Source: Liolophura sinensis (lineage: Eukaryota > Mollusca > Polyplacophora > Chitonida > Chitonidae). Taken from it: 64,000 bases of DNA. Shown piece by piece: positions 1 to 12,800 of the stretch. A program made the position numbers and the translations under genes. The number at the start of each line of letters is the position of its first letter. The first letter of the stretch is position 1. The stretch covers positions 20,845,127 to 20,909,126 of the forward strand of contig NC_088297.1 of the NCBI RefSeq assembly GCF_032854445.1. Direction: 5' to 3'. The notes under the pieces are model-generated. The model ran no database searches, had not been told where the DNA came from, and saw nothing but the letters and a program-made list of their open reading frames with translations.

Positions 1-250
1 AGCCTGTAGACATCTGCCGATCACTGGTTTACAACCATTCTGTAACTATTCCACAGGCACACCACAAGCAAACCATAGACACACCACTATCACACTTGTA
101 GCAGACTTGTAGCATTCCACTACCATTCACCAAAGCCTGAAGACATCTGCTGGTCACTGGTGTACAACCATTCAATAACTATTCCACAAGCACACCACAA
201 GCTCACCACAAGCAAACTACATGCTCACCACAAGCAAACTACATGCTCAC
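1..250. repeat. 133-bp tandem repeat at the left edge
   Basis: The segment starting at base 1 (AGCCTGTAGACATCTGC) recurs at 134 with about 90% identity. It is followed by short CACCACAAGCAAACTACATG repeats to about 250. The array is cut by the window edge. Confidence 0.7.
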
Positions 251-970
251 CACTAGGTAGCTTTTAGATAACTCCCAGATCTCAGCTAGTGGTGTACATG
301 TACATGTATACATGGCTCTGTGAATCACCATGACAGCTAAGCTGACTGTGTGGAGGATATATGGATTCTGCTTTAGGATTACAGTGCACCCTCCTGCCTC
401 TCCACCACAGCTGGTCATTCCAAGCCTCCCTGCTTCCCAGCTGTACATGTATATATTGGGTCAGACCACTGGCCTTTGATTAATTTCCCAGATTCCCACT
501 TACAATGTTAGACATAGGTGTGAGGCTCACGAAGAGTGGGGTTCCACCTGCTGGGACATGTCGGCTTATGCTGTTGGATATGTCGGTCTTCAGATGCATT
601 GATGGGGCATCTTTAGACAAATTCTCAGTCGGGGTTAACCCAACCCTGTCAGAAAATACAAGGTAGTAGTTACTTGTGATGTAGGCTTGCATTTTTATTA
701 GCACCATATCTTTCATCATTTGTTTAGTTTGTTGTTGGAATATCTGTGTATATTATTTGAGTGATCAGATATCTTGTACATGACTGCATGTAATCAAGAT
801 AGGTTCATTTGATCACAGCCACTTAATGTTCTTGTAGCTGTACTTCTATGTACTTCTGTTGTTTCTTCTTCAATATTCTGCACTGCCCTGAAAATTGTAT
901 TGCGCATATCAATGACTGTTAACACTATCAGCTGTGCTCACAGCTAACCTTGAGTGATAAAACTTAAGAG

Positions 971-1002
<32 letters not shown>

Positions 1003-2075
1003 AGGTAAGCGGGTAGGGGAATTTTTTTTTCTGGCAGTTGAAAAGGATTAGGATTTTGAAGAAATTAACAGAAAGAGAAGAAAAGAAAAGAGAAATTCCA
1101 TGGGAGCCCACTAAAGTTTTTGGGGAGAGTTGGTTTGGTTACCCTCAACAAATTTATTTTTTAATCAAGGCCTTGGAGGCACTGTAAAACACATTTAACT
1201 TTGTTAGAATGTTCACAGGCTAGCAAACACTTCTATCATGTCTATAGGAACTGGAGGTGCGTTTTGGTACTTGTTAAAGGGATCAACATTGTTTATGTTC
1301 GCCTCAGGTTTCTGTAAATATGTAGCCCACTCAGTAAGCTTGTGGATTCATCAACCAATTCCTCTGCTGTATTGAAGAGAATATAGGAGACTGCCTTGGA
1401 GAGAAATAGTATTGAGAACGAAGGTGTTCAATTTTTTGAAAGAATTAATAGGCTAATGTTTCAAACACGTTTTTAAGCAATGGGTATCTGTGAGATCTGC
1501 AAAATATTTATTATTGAAGGATATTATTTACTTTTCAAAGAACGTATATACCTATATGAAATTGTGAAAGAAGCATTTTTAGTAAGAAGCAATAATAGTA
1601 ATAAATACATTTCTGTCAGAGTGAAGGGCTTAAATAGCTATTGACTAAGCAGCAAGCCAGGGGTCAAACTTTTAGGTCATTCACTTATTTTTAGAGTTCA
1701 AAAAAATATGACGGTAACCTCAAATTATGCTCAGGTCATCATAAAATTCGTAATTTAAATATCATGCAAATATTCCTAATTTTAGACACATAAATGATCG
1801 TTTGTTATTTTTTGTCCACCAACATGTTGTTTTACGTTGATGTAAATAAAATCTAATATATTTAACACCTTTACTTCATATTGGATGAATGCTCTTTTTG
1901 TTGGTCATCACTTTGAAGAGCTTTAAACCCCTATAAGCGATGTATACGTACTGTACTTAACCCTGTGTACTTCACCTACATGTACAAAAGCAAATAAAGG
2001 CCTTAAAATGATGCTGCTGATGCCAGATCTTAAGTCTTTCAAATAAGAAATTGATCAAACTTTACCAAAAAAAAA
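251..2075. other. Intergenic, no gene recognised
   Basis: AT-rich DNA with many stops in all frames. It holds a (TA)n microsatellite at about 971-999 and a dispersed repeat at 1107-1230 that recurs at about 45718-45830. Nothing else supportable was seen. Confidence 0.5.
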
Positions 2076-2077
2076 AC

Positions 2078-2192
2078 CCTTGTGGGTTTCCTTCGAGTTC
2101 TGCCCGGTTTTCTCCTAAAGTAATGCACGTCGCTGTCGCATAAGAGAAATATTCTTGAGTATGGTGTGAAACAGATAAATAAAAAAATACTT
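2078..2192 (+). mobile_element. SINE-1 fragment (3' half)
   Basis: Contains the family's GTGGGTTTCC...TCTGCCCGG centre and the tail ATTCTTGAGTATGGTG followed by an AAATA-rich end. Confidence 0.75.
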
Positions 2193-2326
2193 GAAGTTCA
2201 TTGGAGATCAATTGGTTTTCATGAATATTGCTTTCGTCATTTACATGCCGAACAAAGGCCTATAGTTCTAGACTCACCATTTTCTGCCACCTTTAAAATG
2301 ACCACCATTTAATTTTAAGTGCATTT

Positions 2327-2550
2327 CAATGACCCAGGAGCCTCCAAGCAATGCTGTCCCTGTGTGTTCAAGCCCAGCTCATGCTGGCTTCCTCACTAGC
2401 TGTACATGGGAAGGTCTGCCAGCAACCTGTGGATGGTCGTGGGTTTCCGTTGAGTTCTGCATGGTTTCTTCCCTACCATAATGCAGGCCGCCATAGCATA
2501 AAAAAATAGTCTTAAGTATGGTGTAAAACAGATAAATAAATAAATACTTG
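2327..2550 (+). mobile_element. SINE-1 copy
   Basis: Runs from the internal GACCCAGGAGCCTC block and a degenerate B-box-like TTCAAGCCC through GGGAAGGTCTGCCAGCAACC to an AAATAAATAAATA tail. Most of the tRNA-like head is missing. Confidence 0.82.
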
Positions 2551-2712
2551 AAGTTTATTCAAGGTCACTTGGTTTTCATGAATATTACTTGCATCATTTG
2601 CATGCTAAATAAAGGCCTGTAGTTAGTTCTAGATGCACGACCATTTAATTTTAAGTGAAATATTCATGAATATTTTGTTAAACTGAAATCGTAAAGCAAA
2701 CCCAACTCGTTA

Positions 2713-2893
2713 AAGCTATGAGTGCGTTACTGAGAAAGGCATGGTGCCAAATTACACCTGCGCCACCTGTGTTGGGGAGAATTATCAGAAGCTGAGTCAG
2801 GAGTGCAGATTTATGGCCCGCGGCTACATCCTGAAGTATAAACCGCTGAAAATGCTGTGCAGACGCCGGAGTTGTCTGAGTGATTGTTCTCAT
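2713..2893 (+). other. Unidentified 60-codon open stretch in a GC-richer island
   Basis: Between an upstream TAA and a TAG the frame is open: agc-tat-gag... giving SYECVTEKGMVPNYTCATCV, then GENYQKLSQECRFMARGYIL and a basic Cys-rich end. An internal ATG is at 2740. The surrounding 2700-3000 is clearly less AT-rich than its flanks. It looks protein-like, but I do not recognise a family, and it could equally be 5' untranslated or chance sequence. Confidence 0.25.
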
Positions 2894-3544
2894 TAGAGCT
2901 GAGAGCCTTTGTAATGAGCTGTGAGATTTCTGACGGCTCTCCAGTTCCCTGTGAGACGCCGATAAGGCATTGTTGATAACTGATGACAAGTCATAGCAGG
3001 CTGCGTGTTCTTGTTCTGCTGCTATATACTACAGCACGGAAGCTTAAACATTGTGGGTGAGGGGTAGGGAGAGGGTGGTTTGAGTACTGGTTGTACTGTA
3101 AACTTTTAAGCCGTCGTTCTTTGCTGATGCATCACACAAGTCTTGGAATCTGTAATTTTTTGGCAAAGGAAGACACATTTCCCACACACAAGTTTGGGTA
3201 AACATAATGTATTATTAATTTTAAGGACAGATATTATTGATGTTGATACCACTAAAGAACTGCATTTCTCTCCCAGTTTTATGGAAAAGTAAAGATATGA
3301 ATATGTTGTTCATTAGACAGACTAACCATGTAAAAAAAAGGAACTAAATATTCCTGCTACAATTACATGTATATTGGCTGAAAAGAGCAGATCAGGTGTC
3401 CCAAAAATTAGAGTGCTTCATTGAAGCAGGTTGGACCAAAAATACGTGCAAGACTGTATGTCCTGTTGGAATGCTTATCACTGCAAAATTGTTGCTTCAC
3501 CCTGCTGGCACTATGATTTCCTCTATCTATGACTCTGTCATCAG

Positions 3545-3610
3545 TTTATGAATGATTGAACATTTCTCGAGTATGGCATTAAACAATAATCAAATAAATA
3601 AATAAAAAAA
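3545..3610 (+). mobile_element. SINE-1 tail fragment
   Basis: Only the 3' tail remains (TTCTCGAGTATGGCATTAAA and an AAATAAATAAATA end), about 70 bases upstream of the first visible syntrophin exon. Confidence 0.6.
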
Positions 3611-3681
3611 GTTTTGCCCAGTAAGATTAAGGATGTCACGCTGATAGTACTGATTTGTTTCCACGGTGTTATTTCTTCCAG

Positions 3682-3834
3682 CATGTGCGTTATGGCATGG
3701 TGGCATGGACAGATGGGAAATGTCAGCCTGTCCCCATGCGGCTCTATCTCACAGATGAACATTTGTCCCTCCAAAAAGAAGAGGTCGTTTATGCAACACA
3801 GGAAGATGCAGACAAAGGGGCATTACTCCAGAAG
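3682..3834 (+). CDS. SNTG: Syntrophin exon a (first visible)
   Basis: Acceptor TTCCAG ends at 3681 and donor GTAACC starts at 3835. It encodes residues 1-51, phase 0 at both ends. This is the pre-PDZ segment, including YGMVAWTDGKCQPVPMRLYL, which aligns with the N-terminal strand region of gamma-syntrophins. The open frame continues upstream to an ATG at 3655, but those codons are polypyrimidine intron, so the real start lies on an earlier exon. Confidence 0.88.
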
Positions 3835-6800
3835 GTAACCTCTCCAACTCTTCCAATTTAATTATGCTTTATAATGTAATACGAAGGTGTGGAGATAGCC
3901 TCCCTCTGTGTACCCTTCAAAATAGGAGATAGAAAATGTATGAAAACTTAACTTACATTTACGCCACTGTTTAATTTATGGTCCCTCTATATTTTCCAGC
4001 CTGAAAAATCTCCACATTTTCAGGGGAGCTAACTGTGAATAAAAGAGATCCCCAAGAAATCTCCAATCCCCCTTGTCTGACATGACATGTTAGGTATTTA
4101 AAAGACATCTCCAGTAAGGAGAACCACATTTATTATAGGTAATGGAAACATTCAGCATAAGGGGGTTACATGAATCCGATGTCTGAATAGAATTTTTCAG
4201 CGACTAACCCCATACAAATGTTGTGGACTGTTACTAGTTACGAAATGTGACGATTTATCGTGAACCCGTTGGGGGCCTGGGGCTGAGCGTGAAGGGCGGG
4301 GCAGAACACAAGCTACCCGTACTCATCTCACGGATATTTAAAAACCAAGCGGGTAAGTTTTGATATTCATTTACCACCATAGATTCTGATGAATAAGACT
4401 TTTTTAACCCAGATGGGAAATTTAAAAAAAAAAAAAATCCAACCACCCTATTTCTTCAATATTTTTTGCATATGAAAGAGTAACTTTCAGCCCCATTTAT
4501 GCACAGTTTTAATCTGATTTTGGAGACAGAACTATACTGATTGGGTTGGCCAGTTTCAGGGATTTCACAAAAAGTATCATTTTAGTAGTCTACACAGAAA
4601 AATGCCATCAGAATATGCTTAAATAAACATTTTACAAAGATACGTAAAGGTTGAAGAATTACAGTACTTTCCAGGACAGCTTCTAATCTGTCGTCTGATA
4701 AATACTCCATTTTAGTGTTTTTTGTTTTCTTTTCCTTTCTTGAAGAGTGGTTAAGTTTCCTCTGCTTATAGATCAAGCTTATTGACCTAAATTGAAAAGC
4801 TCTTAAGTATGGCATTTAACACAGGTGAAAGAATAAAGTAAACAGAATGAGAGAAGACTGAGTTATCAACACCTATGCTTATAAACACGTCTTGTTTTAT
4901 ATTTTGCAGCTGATAAGACTGGACAGCTTTTCGTTGGTGATGCAATTTTGAAGGTACGGTATATGTAATCCTCATCCATATACTTTAAATCCCTGAGTTC
5001 TGTGGACAGTGTAGTGTACCTGACTTTATTGACACCTTTGTAGGAAAATTTGACGACAGTGCGTTATGTGACACCAGTGTTGTATTGTGTTTTACGGATG
5101 AGCCAACTTTGAAAAATTTACAAAATTGGAATAATAATGAAATGGAAAGTCCACCATATTATTGTGTCCAATCTTGATGTCTTTTCTGATTTTCGTGTTT
5201 CTCAAGGCTTTCCGATCATGTACATATGTTTTCAGCCTGAAGTATTGCGAGGATGGTCCAATTTTTTCTCATATTGAATGATTTTCATGTTTTATTTTTA
5301 TTTTTATTCCAACCTCCAACATATAAAAAAAATATATTCTGTCTGTTACATAACAATTAATTATAACTGATAAAACCTTAATATTCTGTCTGCACATACA
5401 TGCACATGTATACAGGTATTAAAAATCATAGTTCTGGCACAGTTTAATAGAAAATCTTCTCAGCTTGAAAACCCTGTTTAAGACCTCACGCCATACAAGT
5501 GAAATATTTCTGCTTTCTGACTGTCACTGATTCATGATTTCAGGTTAATGGAGCCAATATGGAACATGCTACCCATGAGCAGGTTGTCAAGGCCCTCCGT
5601 AACGCCGGTGATATGGTCACCGTGACAACCAAACATTTCCGTCCTGCATCCCACTTCCTGAGCAAGGGCAAGTAACCCCAGTCTTCATTGTGTTTGATGT
5701 GAAATTAACAGCCATGTTCCTTTTGATGTGACTTGTATTTACAAATGTAGCAGATTAGATCTGAGTAGATTCCTTGACTGGATATGACCAAAAAAATAAA
5801 ACTTTCGTATCACAGTTTTGCGACAGACATCATTACCATCAGACCAGCCTACTAAGTGACAAAAGCTGTGGTCAAAATGCAGAGAGAAACAGAAAATGTC
5901 AAAGCACCTCTTTTTCCAATTCAGCCCGGCGGCAACACTTTGAAGTTAATTCTATAAGGAGATTTCTTGTTATTGTCACAGGAAGCACCAGGCATGAGGG
6001 CAAAGACATACAGGTATGTTTACTAATTCTTGTAGATTTGATGTTGATGTAGGCCACATCCTTAGTGCGGCTTTGAGAAAGCAAAAATTTTCAAACCTGT
6101 GTATAAAATTTGGCATTAGGCTTTCAGGAAACTTTTTCTTGTGGTTTTTTTCACCTGTTGTTTTGAAAGTGTTATGTCAGTTACATCTATTTCTGTCAGT
6201 TAGGTACACCATTGGTAACTCGATCACCACTGGCATATTTATAGAATCATCAACTTAGTACACTGTATATTTGACACTTTGGGAAACTTTTGGAAATGAA
6301 GCATCATAAATCACAAGTCTTAAAGAGTTATGCCCCCTCTCAACTCTCTCCTGTTTAAAGGAAAAGATCTCGGAAAATCGAAGTAGGCATCACTAAATGG
6401 ACCACTTACAAATTTGCATAAATATGCTTTCATTTATTTGTTTAGATTTTTGTGAAAAGAGTTAAAAGCGTTCAGACATTTGAATTTTATGGAAGTTTTT
6501 CCAACTCCACTCATGACACTGAATGTTGGAAGAACTCTTTTTACCCATGAGTAAAAGATTACTGAAGTAATGTTCCCAGAAATTCCTTCCTTCTGCATGG
6601 TGAACATCAGGAAAAAAAGATGTGACGTCAGAGTTCCTAGACACTGTTAGTATGGCTCATAGAGCCCACCATAGTATTCAGATATTTGAATGCCTTTCAA
6701 CAACCTCCAAAGAAAACCTGAAAACATAAATTTTTTTACTCAGTTGTTTTCATTTGTCTATAGGATGAACCTTACTTCGTATTTTATCTTTTACTTTAAA

Positions 6801-9800
6801 TGCCAAAGTTTGGGTGCATGCAGTCCTGTATGTAAGAGATTATGAAGAGTTCATTGAAAAGTTAGATTTTAATGTGCAAAACTGTGCCTCGTCTGTTTTA
6901 GCATTAGCTGGGGATAATTTGTCTTTCTGGGTTTACAGGGCACCTTTCATTTGCTTAAGTTTCTGCGGGAGGAGAATCAGTTTTGTCTTAAATTCTTTTC
7001 AAATAGAACTAAGAACTTTGTCAGAATAATGCATTGATAAGGTTTTACATGTTATAATCATTAAGGTTTGCCTGTATCAGTCAAAGTTGAATTAGCCGTT
7101 TTGAAATTAAGCTGAAATATATGACCTTTTCCGACTTTCGCATTTGTTAAACAGTCTGTTTTCACCTCACTTTCAGCAGAGAGAGACGACCAACAATTTA
7201 CCAAGGGTAGAGACACGCTGGACAGATACTGTAACGATACCCCTTATGTACTCGTACCTCTCCAGGTATACACCTGGAACTGATAAAATCAGGTGAGTAT
7301 CTGAATGTATGTCTGTCCGTTTGGCTGTCTGTCTGTTTACCTGCCTATTTGGTTTTTTTCTTTATATATTTAAATGTTGTTTAAATCCATATTCAAGAAA
7401 TTGAAATTGCACTGAGTAGGCCTTTGTGGCAAACTTTCATTATGCCGAGGAGAATAATAAAAAAAACTTACAGATCATGTTTATGACATAACTTTTCATA
7501 GCCTTTCATGTACAGGTTGCAGAATTTGTATGTTTTCTCCACCTTTAACTTGTAAAAACAATACCTCTTCAAGTATTTACTGGTACGCTATATTCATAAA
7601 ACTTGTAGCACATGTGCACCTCAGTTGTAGTTGTGGAGAAGAACCAAAGTGCTTCTCATTGACCTTGACCTTGACCTATTTTTTTTTCAAGGTTTTCGGC
7701 CATTACATGCACACTGTTTCTTGCAACTTTGTTTAAGGCCATGGGGTATTTAGTATGTTGCACAATCCTTTTTTTATATTTTCAGACCTAATTCCTTTGA
7801 GGTTTTCGGAGCTGATGGGAATTCTTCAGGTATAATTCAGTGTGAGGACAGCACAAGTTTGTCAGACTGGATACAGTCTATACAGAGCAACAGCAGCGCT
7901 CTGCTCACACGGACAGTAAGTAGAGCTTGACATTTGGTACCTGTGATAATTACATCAGGTATTTGTTCATCAGGTATCATGTTTTTAATTATGTAATTCA
8001 GTTTAAAGACCATTGAAAAACATATTAGCTTATTTTTTAATGATTCTCTATATTGATAAAATGAAGTGTTTAGTTTGAATGAATGAATGATTATGGTTTA
8101 ACGCCACATCGGCAATATTTCAGCCATATCGTGGCGATGTTTAGTTTGAAATGTATGGTGCTTTGTCTTTTTTAAATAATTTAGGTGTCAATAATGTCAT
8201 AAGGGTTCTTGTTTTTTTTTTCTCAGTCCAAAGAGAGTATTTATAATTATTATTATTATTAGTAGTAGTATTATGATGCTTTATTGCACACTCAAGTCCA
8301 TAGAATACAAACATGCAAGATGAATTCTGTGATTACATACAGTGACAGCTTATAACCAGACATTGTATTAATACAAGGTATGACTCCACATAGCACAAAT
8401 TACTCAATGAACACGGACATCCGAGGTCCATACAGAAGCTGTCCTTTGATTGTTACTGGATTTGAGTCTTGTTAACAAAGAGCATGAGATCTGCAGATAT
8501 TACCTTGTGCATGACAAACATTTCACTGCAGCTGTATTTTAACTTCATCATCCACCTGAATGCATTGTTATGCATTACTTTCATTTTCTTAAAACTTACA
8601 TTCTGCAAATGTAAAGTCAATATTGAACAACAAGAAATATTTGAACAATACTACCTGAACAGTGTTTTCTTCACAGTAAGAGAACACCCCCCCGAACTTG
8701 CGATGTATGACATTCACTCTGATATGAAGTTTTCTACGTTGATCGTCCGTGTCATCGCTATCACTAAAATCGTGTGTAACTATGTGACCAAGATACAGGT
8801 ACCTTTTAGCATAAGGTATGGTGTCTCCACAGAGCCTCACAGATGGGGTAAGAAGCTCCCATAGCCTTTGGGCGTTATTAATAAGCGTACGGTTTTCTTA
8901 CAATTATAAAGAATATCATGTGAGGTTGAAAAGTCAGAGCAGATGTCTAACAAACGCTGGACAGACTTCACTGATGGGCATAACAAACAAACATCGTCAG
9001 CATACGTTAAATGGTTTATGAAATGTCCAGCAATATTACATCAGACACCAGCATTACTTAAACATGCATCTAAATCAGGTAAATATACAGAAAAAAGAGC
9101 AGGTGACAAAAGCACACCTTGGCGCGTTATGTATTAAATATATGTTGTAACTCTCTCTTGAACATTTACACTAGGAAATGATAATGTCATTCAAAGGGCA
9201 AAATGAAATTTCATGCACTAACAGAAGTTTCACATCAGTTGCTTCCTACATTATCAGTATAGTTGGTAAAGCCCCCAACTCCCAACTCCTTGTTGTTATG
9301 TCAAAGAAACATAAAAAATATACATATATATATAATAAAGGCAGATTTTGAGTATATTCATTTCAAGGTTTTTCCACTCCCGCTTATTTATCCTGTGTAT
9401 TTCACTTTCAGAAAGTATAATTGATAAAGTGCATAAATTAATTCCTTCATTTGTGTTACAGATTCAAGTTGCAAACCGCACATTACTTCCTTCCGAACAG
9501 GTCAGTAGTTCTGTTTAAAAATACTGATGTCTCCAAGAAAGCAAACTAAGATGATTTTACCATACTTAATACACTCAACAAAAATATAAAATCACAAAAA
9601 AGAAAACCACAGTGGTTGGTAATCACAGTTCACGCTCTTCGTGATGCTAACGGTGGACACACTGAGTACTGGTACTGAGGCCTGTGAACTTACTGATCAC
9701 TTACCGATCACCTGGATTATTGCCCTAAAATGTGAAAATCTGGTGGAAATTGAAGCCACAGTTGATAGTGAATACTTACACTAATTGTTGATTTACCATG

Positions 9801-12800
9801 TTATATAATACTGAGAGGAAACAGTACAAAATTACTTTGTGCGTTTATATTTTTGTTGAGTGTATATATAATTTTAGATAATACAGATTTTGCGAATGTC
9901 TTGTTAATCTTCTACCTTAAAGCCATTAGCTTTCAGAGAGGTTTCCGTAAACAGTGAATGTTTTAGGGGTAAAATTTAATGTAAGTGATTCCTGTCCAGA
10001 CGTAAGTGGGAAGGTCTGGCAACAACCTGCGGATGGTCGTGGGTTTTCCCCGGCCTCTGCCCAGTTTCCTCCCACCATAATGCTGGCCACCGTCATATAA
10101 GTGAAATATTCTTGAGTACGGCGTAAAACACCAATCAAATAAATCAGATAATGTAAACGAAGTATCATATCAGACCGTAACCATGAGGGGACCTGCATGG
10201 CCGAGTGGTGAGGGTTCTAGGGCAGCAGAAAGCCTCAAAAGATTCTGAGTTCTAGTCCAGCTCATACTGTCTTCCTCTCTGGTCATAAGTGGGAAGGTTT
10301 GCCAGCAAACTGCGGTTTGTCGTGGGTTTCCTCAGGGCTCTACCTGGTTTCTTCCAGCCATAATGTTTGGTGGCATCACGTCAGTGAAATATTCTTGGGT
10401 ACGGCATAATTCACCAGTTAAATAAATAAACATAGTTGCAAACAATGTTCAACTCCATCCTTTATAAAACAAATATGTCAGGCTCAAACTAACTCATACA
10501 AACCTTTAACAAAAGACGAACAAAAACAGCCAGTCACATGGGTACACGTAAATGTCTCATCAGTCACATGGATACATGTAAATGCCTCATCTGTTTCATG
10601 GGTACACGTAAATGCCTCATCAGTCACAGGGATACACGTAAATGCCTCATCAGTCACATGGGTACATGTAAATGCCTCATCAGTCACATGGGTACAGGTA
10701 AATGCCTCATCAGTCACATGGATACACCTAAATGCCTCATCAGTCACATGGTTATGCGTAAATGCCTCATCAGTCACATGGATACACGTAAATGCCTCAT
10801 CAGTCACATGGATACACATAAATGCCTCATCAGTCACAGGGATACGCGTAAATGCCTCATCAGTCACATGGATACACCTAAATGCCTCATCAGTCACATG
10901 GGTACACGTAAATGCCTCATCAGTCACATGGATACATGTAAATGCCTCATCAGTCACATGGGTACAGGTAAATGCCTCATCAGTCACATGGATACACGTA
11001 AATGCCTCATCAGTCACATGGTTATGCGTAAATGCCTCATCAGTCACATGGATACACGTAAATGCCTCATCAGTCACATGGATACACATAAATGCCTCAT
11101 CAGTCACAGGGATACGCGTAAATGCCTCATCAGTCACATGGATACACGTAAATGCCTCATCAGTCACATGGGTACACGTAAATGCCTCATCAGTCACATG
11201 GATACACGTAAATGCCTCATCAGTCACAGGGATACACGTAAATGCCTCATCAGTCACATGGGTACACGTAAATGCCTCATCAGTCACATGGGTACACGTA
11301 AATGCCTCATCAGTCACATGGGTACACGTAAATGCCTCATCAGTCACATGGATACATGTAAATGCCTCATCAGTCACAGGGATACACGTAAATGCCTCAT
11401 CAGTCACATGGATACACGTAAATGCCTCATCAGTCACGTGGATACGTGTAAATGCCTCATCAGTCACATGGATACACCTAAATGCCTCATCAGTCACGTG
11501 GATACGTGTAAATGCTTCATCAGTCACGTGGATACGTGTAAATGCTTCATCAGTCACGTGGATACGTGTAAATGCCTCATCTGTTTCATGAATTCATGTA
11601 CCTATAAATGCCAGTGTTCTGTATTTGATCAGATCCACCATTTCTGCTGGGTATTTGAGCGCATTTCTCCCACACGTTATTGGCAGAGCTGGAAGGCCAA
11701 ATTCCTCGCTCTCCGGGGATCAGAAGTCTTTGTCTTTGAGTTTCCACCAGTAAGTACTTTATGACGAAACAGCTTAACACAAAAGATAATCAGAGTACAT
11801 ATGCATGTAGCTGTGGATTTGGTTGCTTTTCTGGGTTCTAGATTTATAACAAGAAGGGAGTTTGAACTCTTTTGTTGTTTAAGGTAAAAACAGTCTTACT
11901 ACCTTTGTTGACCTTAATTTATCGATCACTTACAGTGATCTCAGTGTTCAATTCCTCAATTCCACTATTCCCAGACTCTCTGCTGGACTCTAGGAAACAA
12001 GAGATAGAGGATTTTCTCCGATTGTGTGTACTTTGCTGCTTTGCTAAATAATGGGATAATCTATCTCCAGGTCATGTGTTGTATTTTACAGTGTACAACA
12101 CGTGATTGGGCCAGAGGAGAGCGGATTTTTAAGGTGTACGACTGTATGTTTAAAATTATGAAGGTAAGATTCAGTGAGTAACACTTTCAACTGTGTTATG
12201 CCTTTCGTGATATTGATGTCTACTCTGACGTTAAAAACATTGACAAACAATCTAGCAGCACGAATTCAGTCAAAATTTGGCTGTTGTTTGTAGATAAGCT
12301 GAAATAGTTCCCTCTCACAGACTAGTCTGTGCATGTGCTAATGTTAAAATTGTTGATAAAGTTCCTAATCTTCATTAACTGGGCCGCATTATAACCTTGA
12401 AAGTACTTGAATTTTATTTTGGTAATTCAAGGACTGGAAAGTGCTTGAATTTGACCATTTTTATGTGGAGGTCCTTGAAAGTACTTGATTTTGTTTGTGT
12501 CACGTGAAGAAAGTTATTCAGTGGTAAGACTCTGTGAATCAACTGGCAATGGGCATGCACCTAGAGCGGCAGCCAGTGGTATGTACGTGATCATAGTTTT
12601 GTGCCATTACAGACTTCCTTTTTCCACCACAGGGGGCTAAGATCAGCATTTTTTGGTTTGGCGTGAAGAACTTATGCTGTAATCATTGAGAGTGATTTGG
12701 TGCGTGAAAAAAAGCATTAGAGATGCCAGGCAACTGTTGTTTTAGTGATGAATGGCTGCCATTCACAGATTTCAAGGACTGGTTTGTGCGCAATGCCAGC

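Noticed and set aside
3655-3681. ATG at 3655 as syntrophin start
   Set aside because: The codons before 3682 are the pyrimidine tract and AG of a splice acceptor; the family has further N-terminal residues.
10484-11557. A 357-codon minus-strand frame of HVTDEAFTCI repeats
   Set aside because: By-product of the 30-bp array in a syntrophin intron; open on both strands, no unique coding sequence.
10531-11602. CRISPR-like appearance of regular short repeats
   Set aside because: No spacers; units are contiguous and the genome is eukaryotic with introns.
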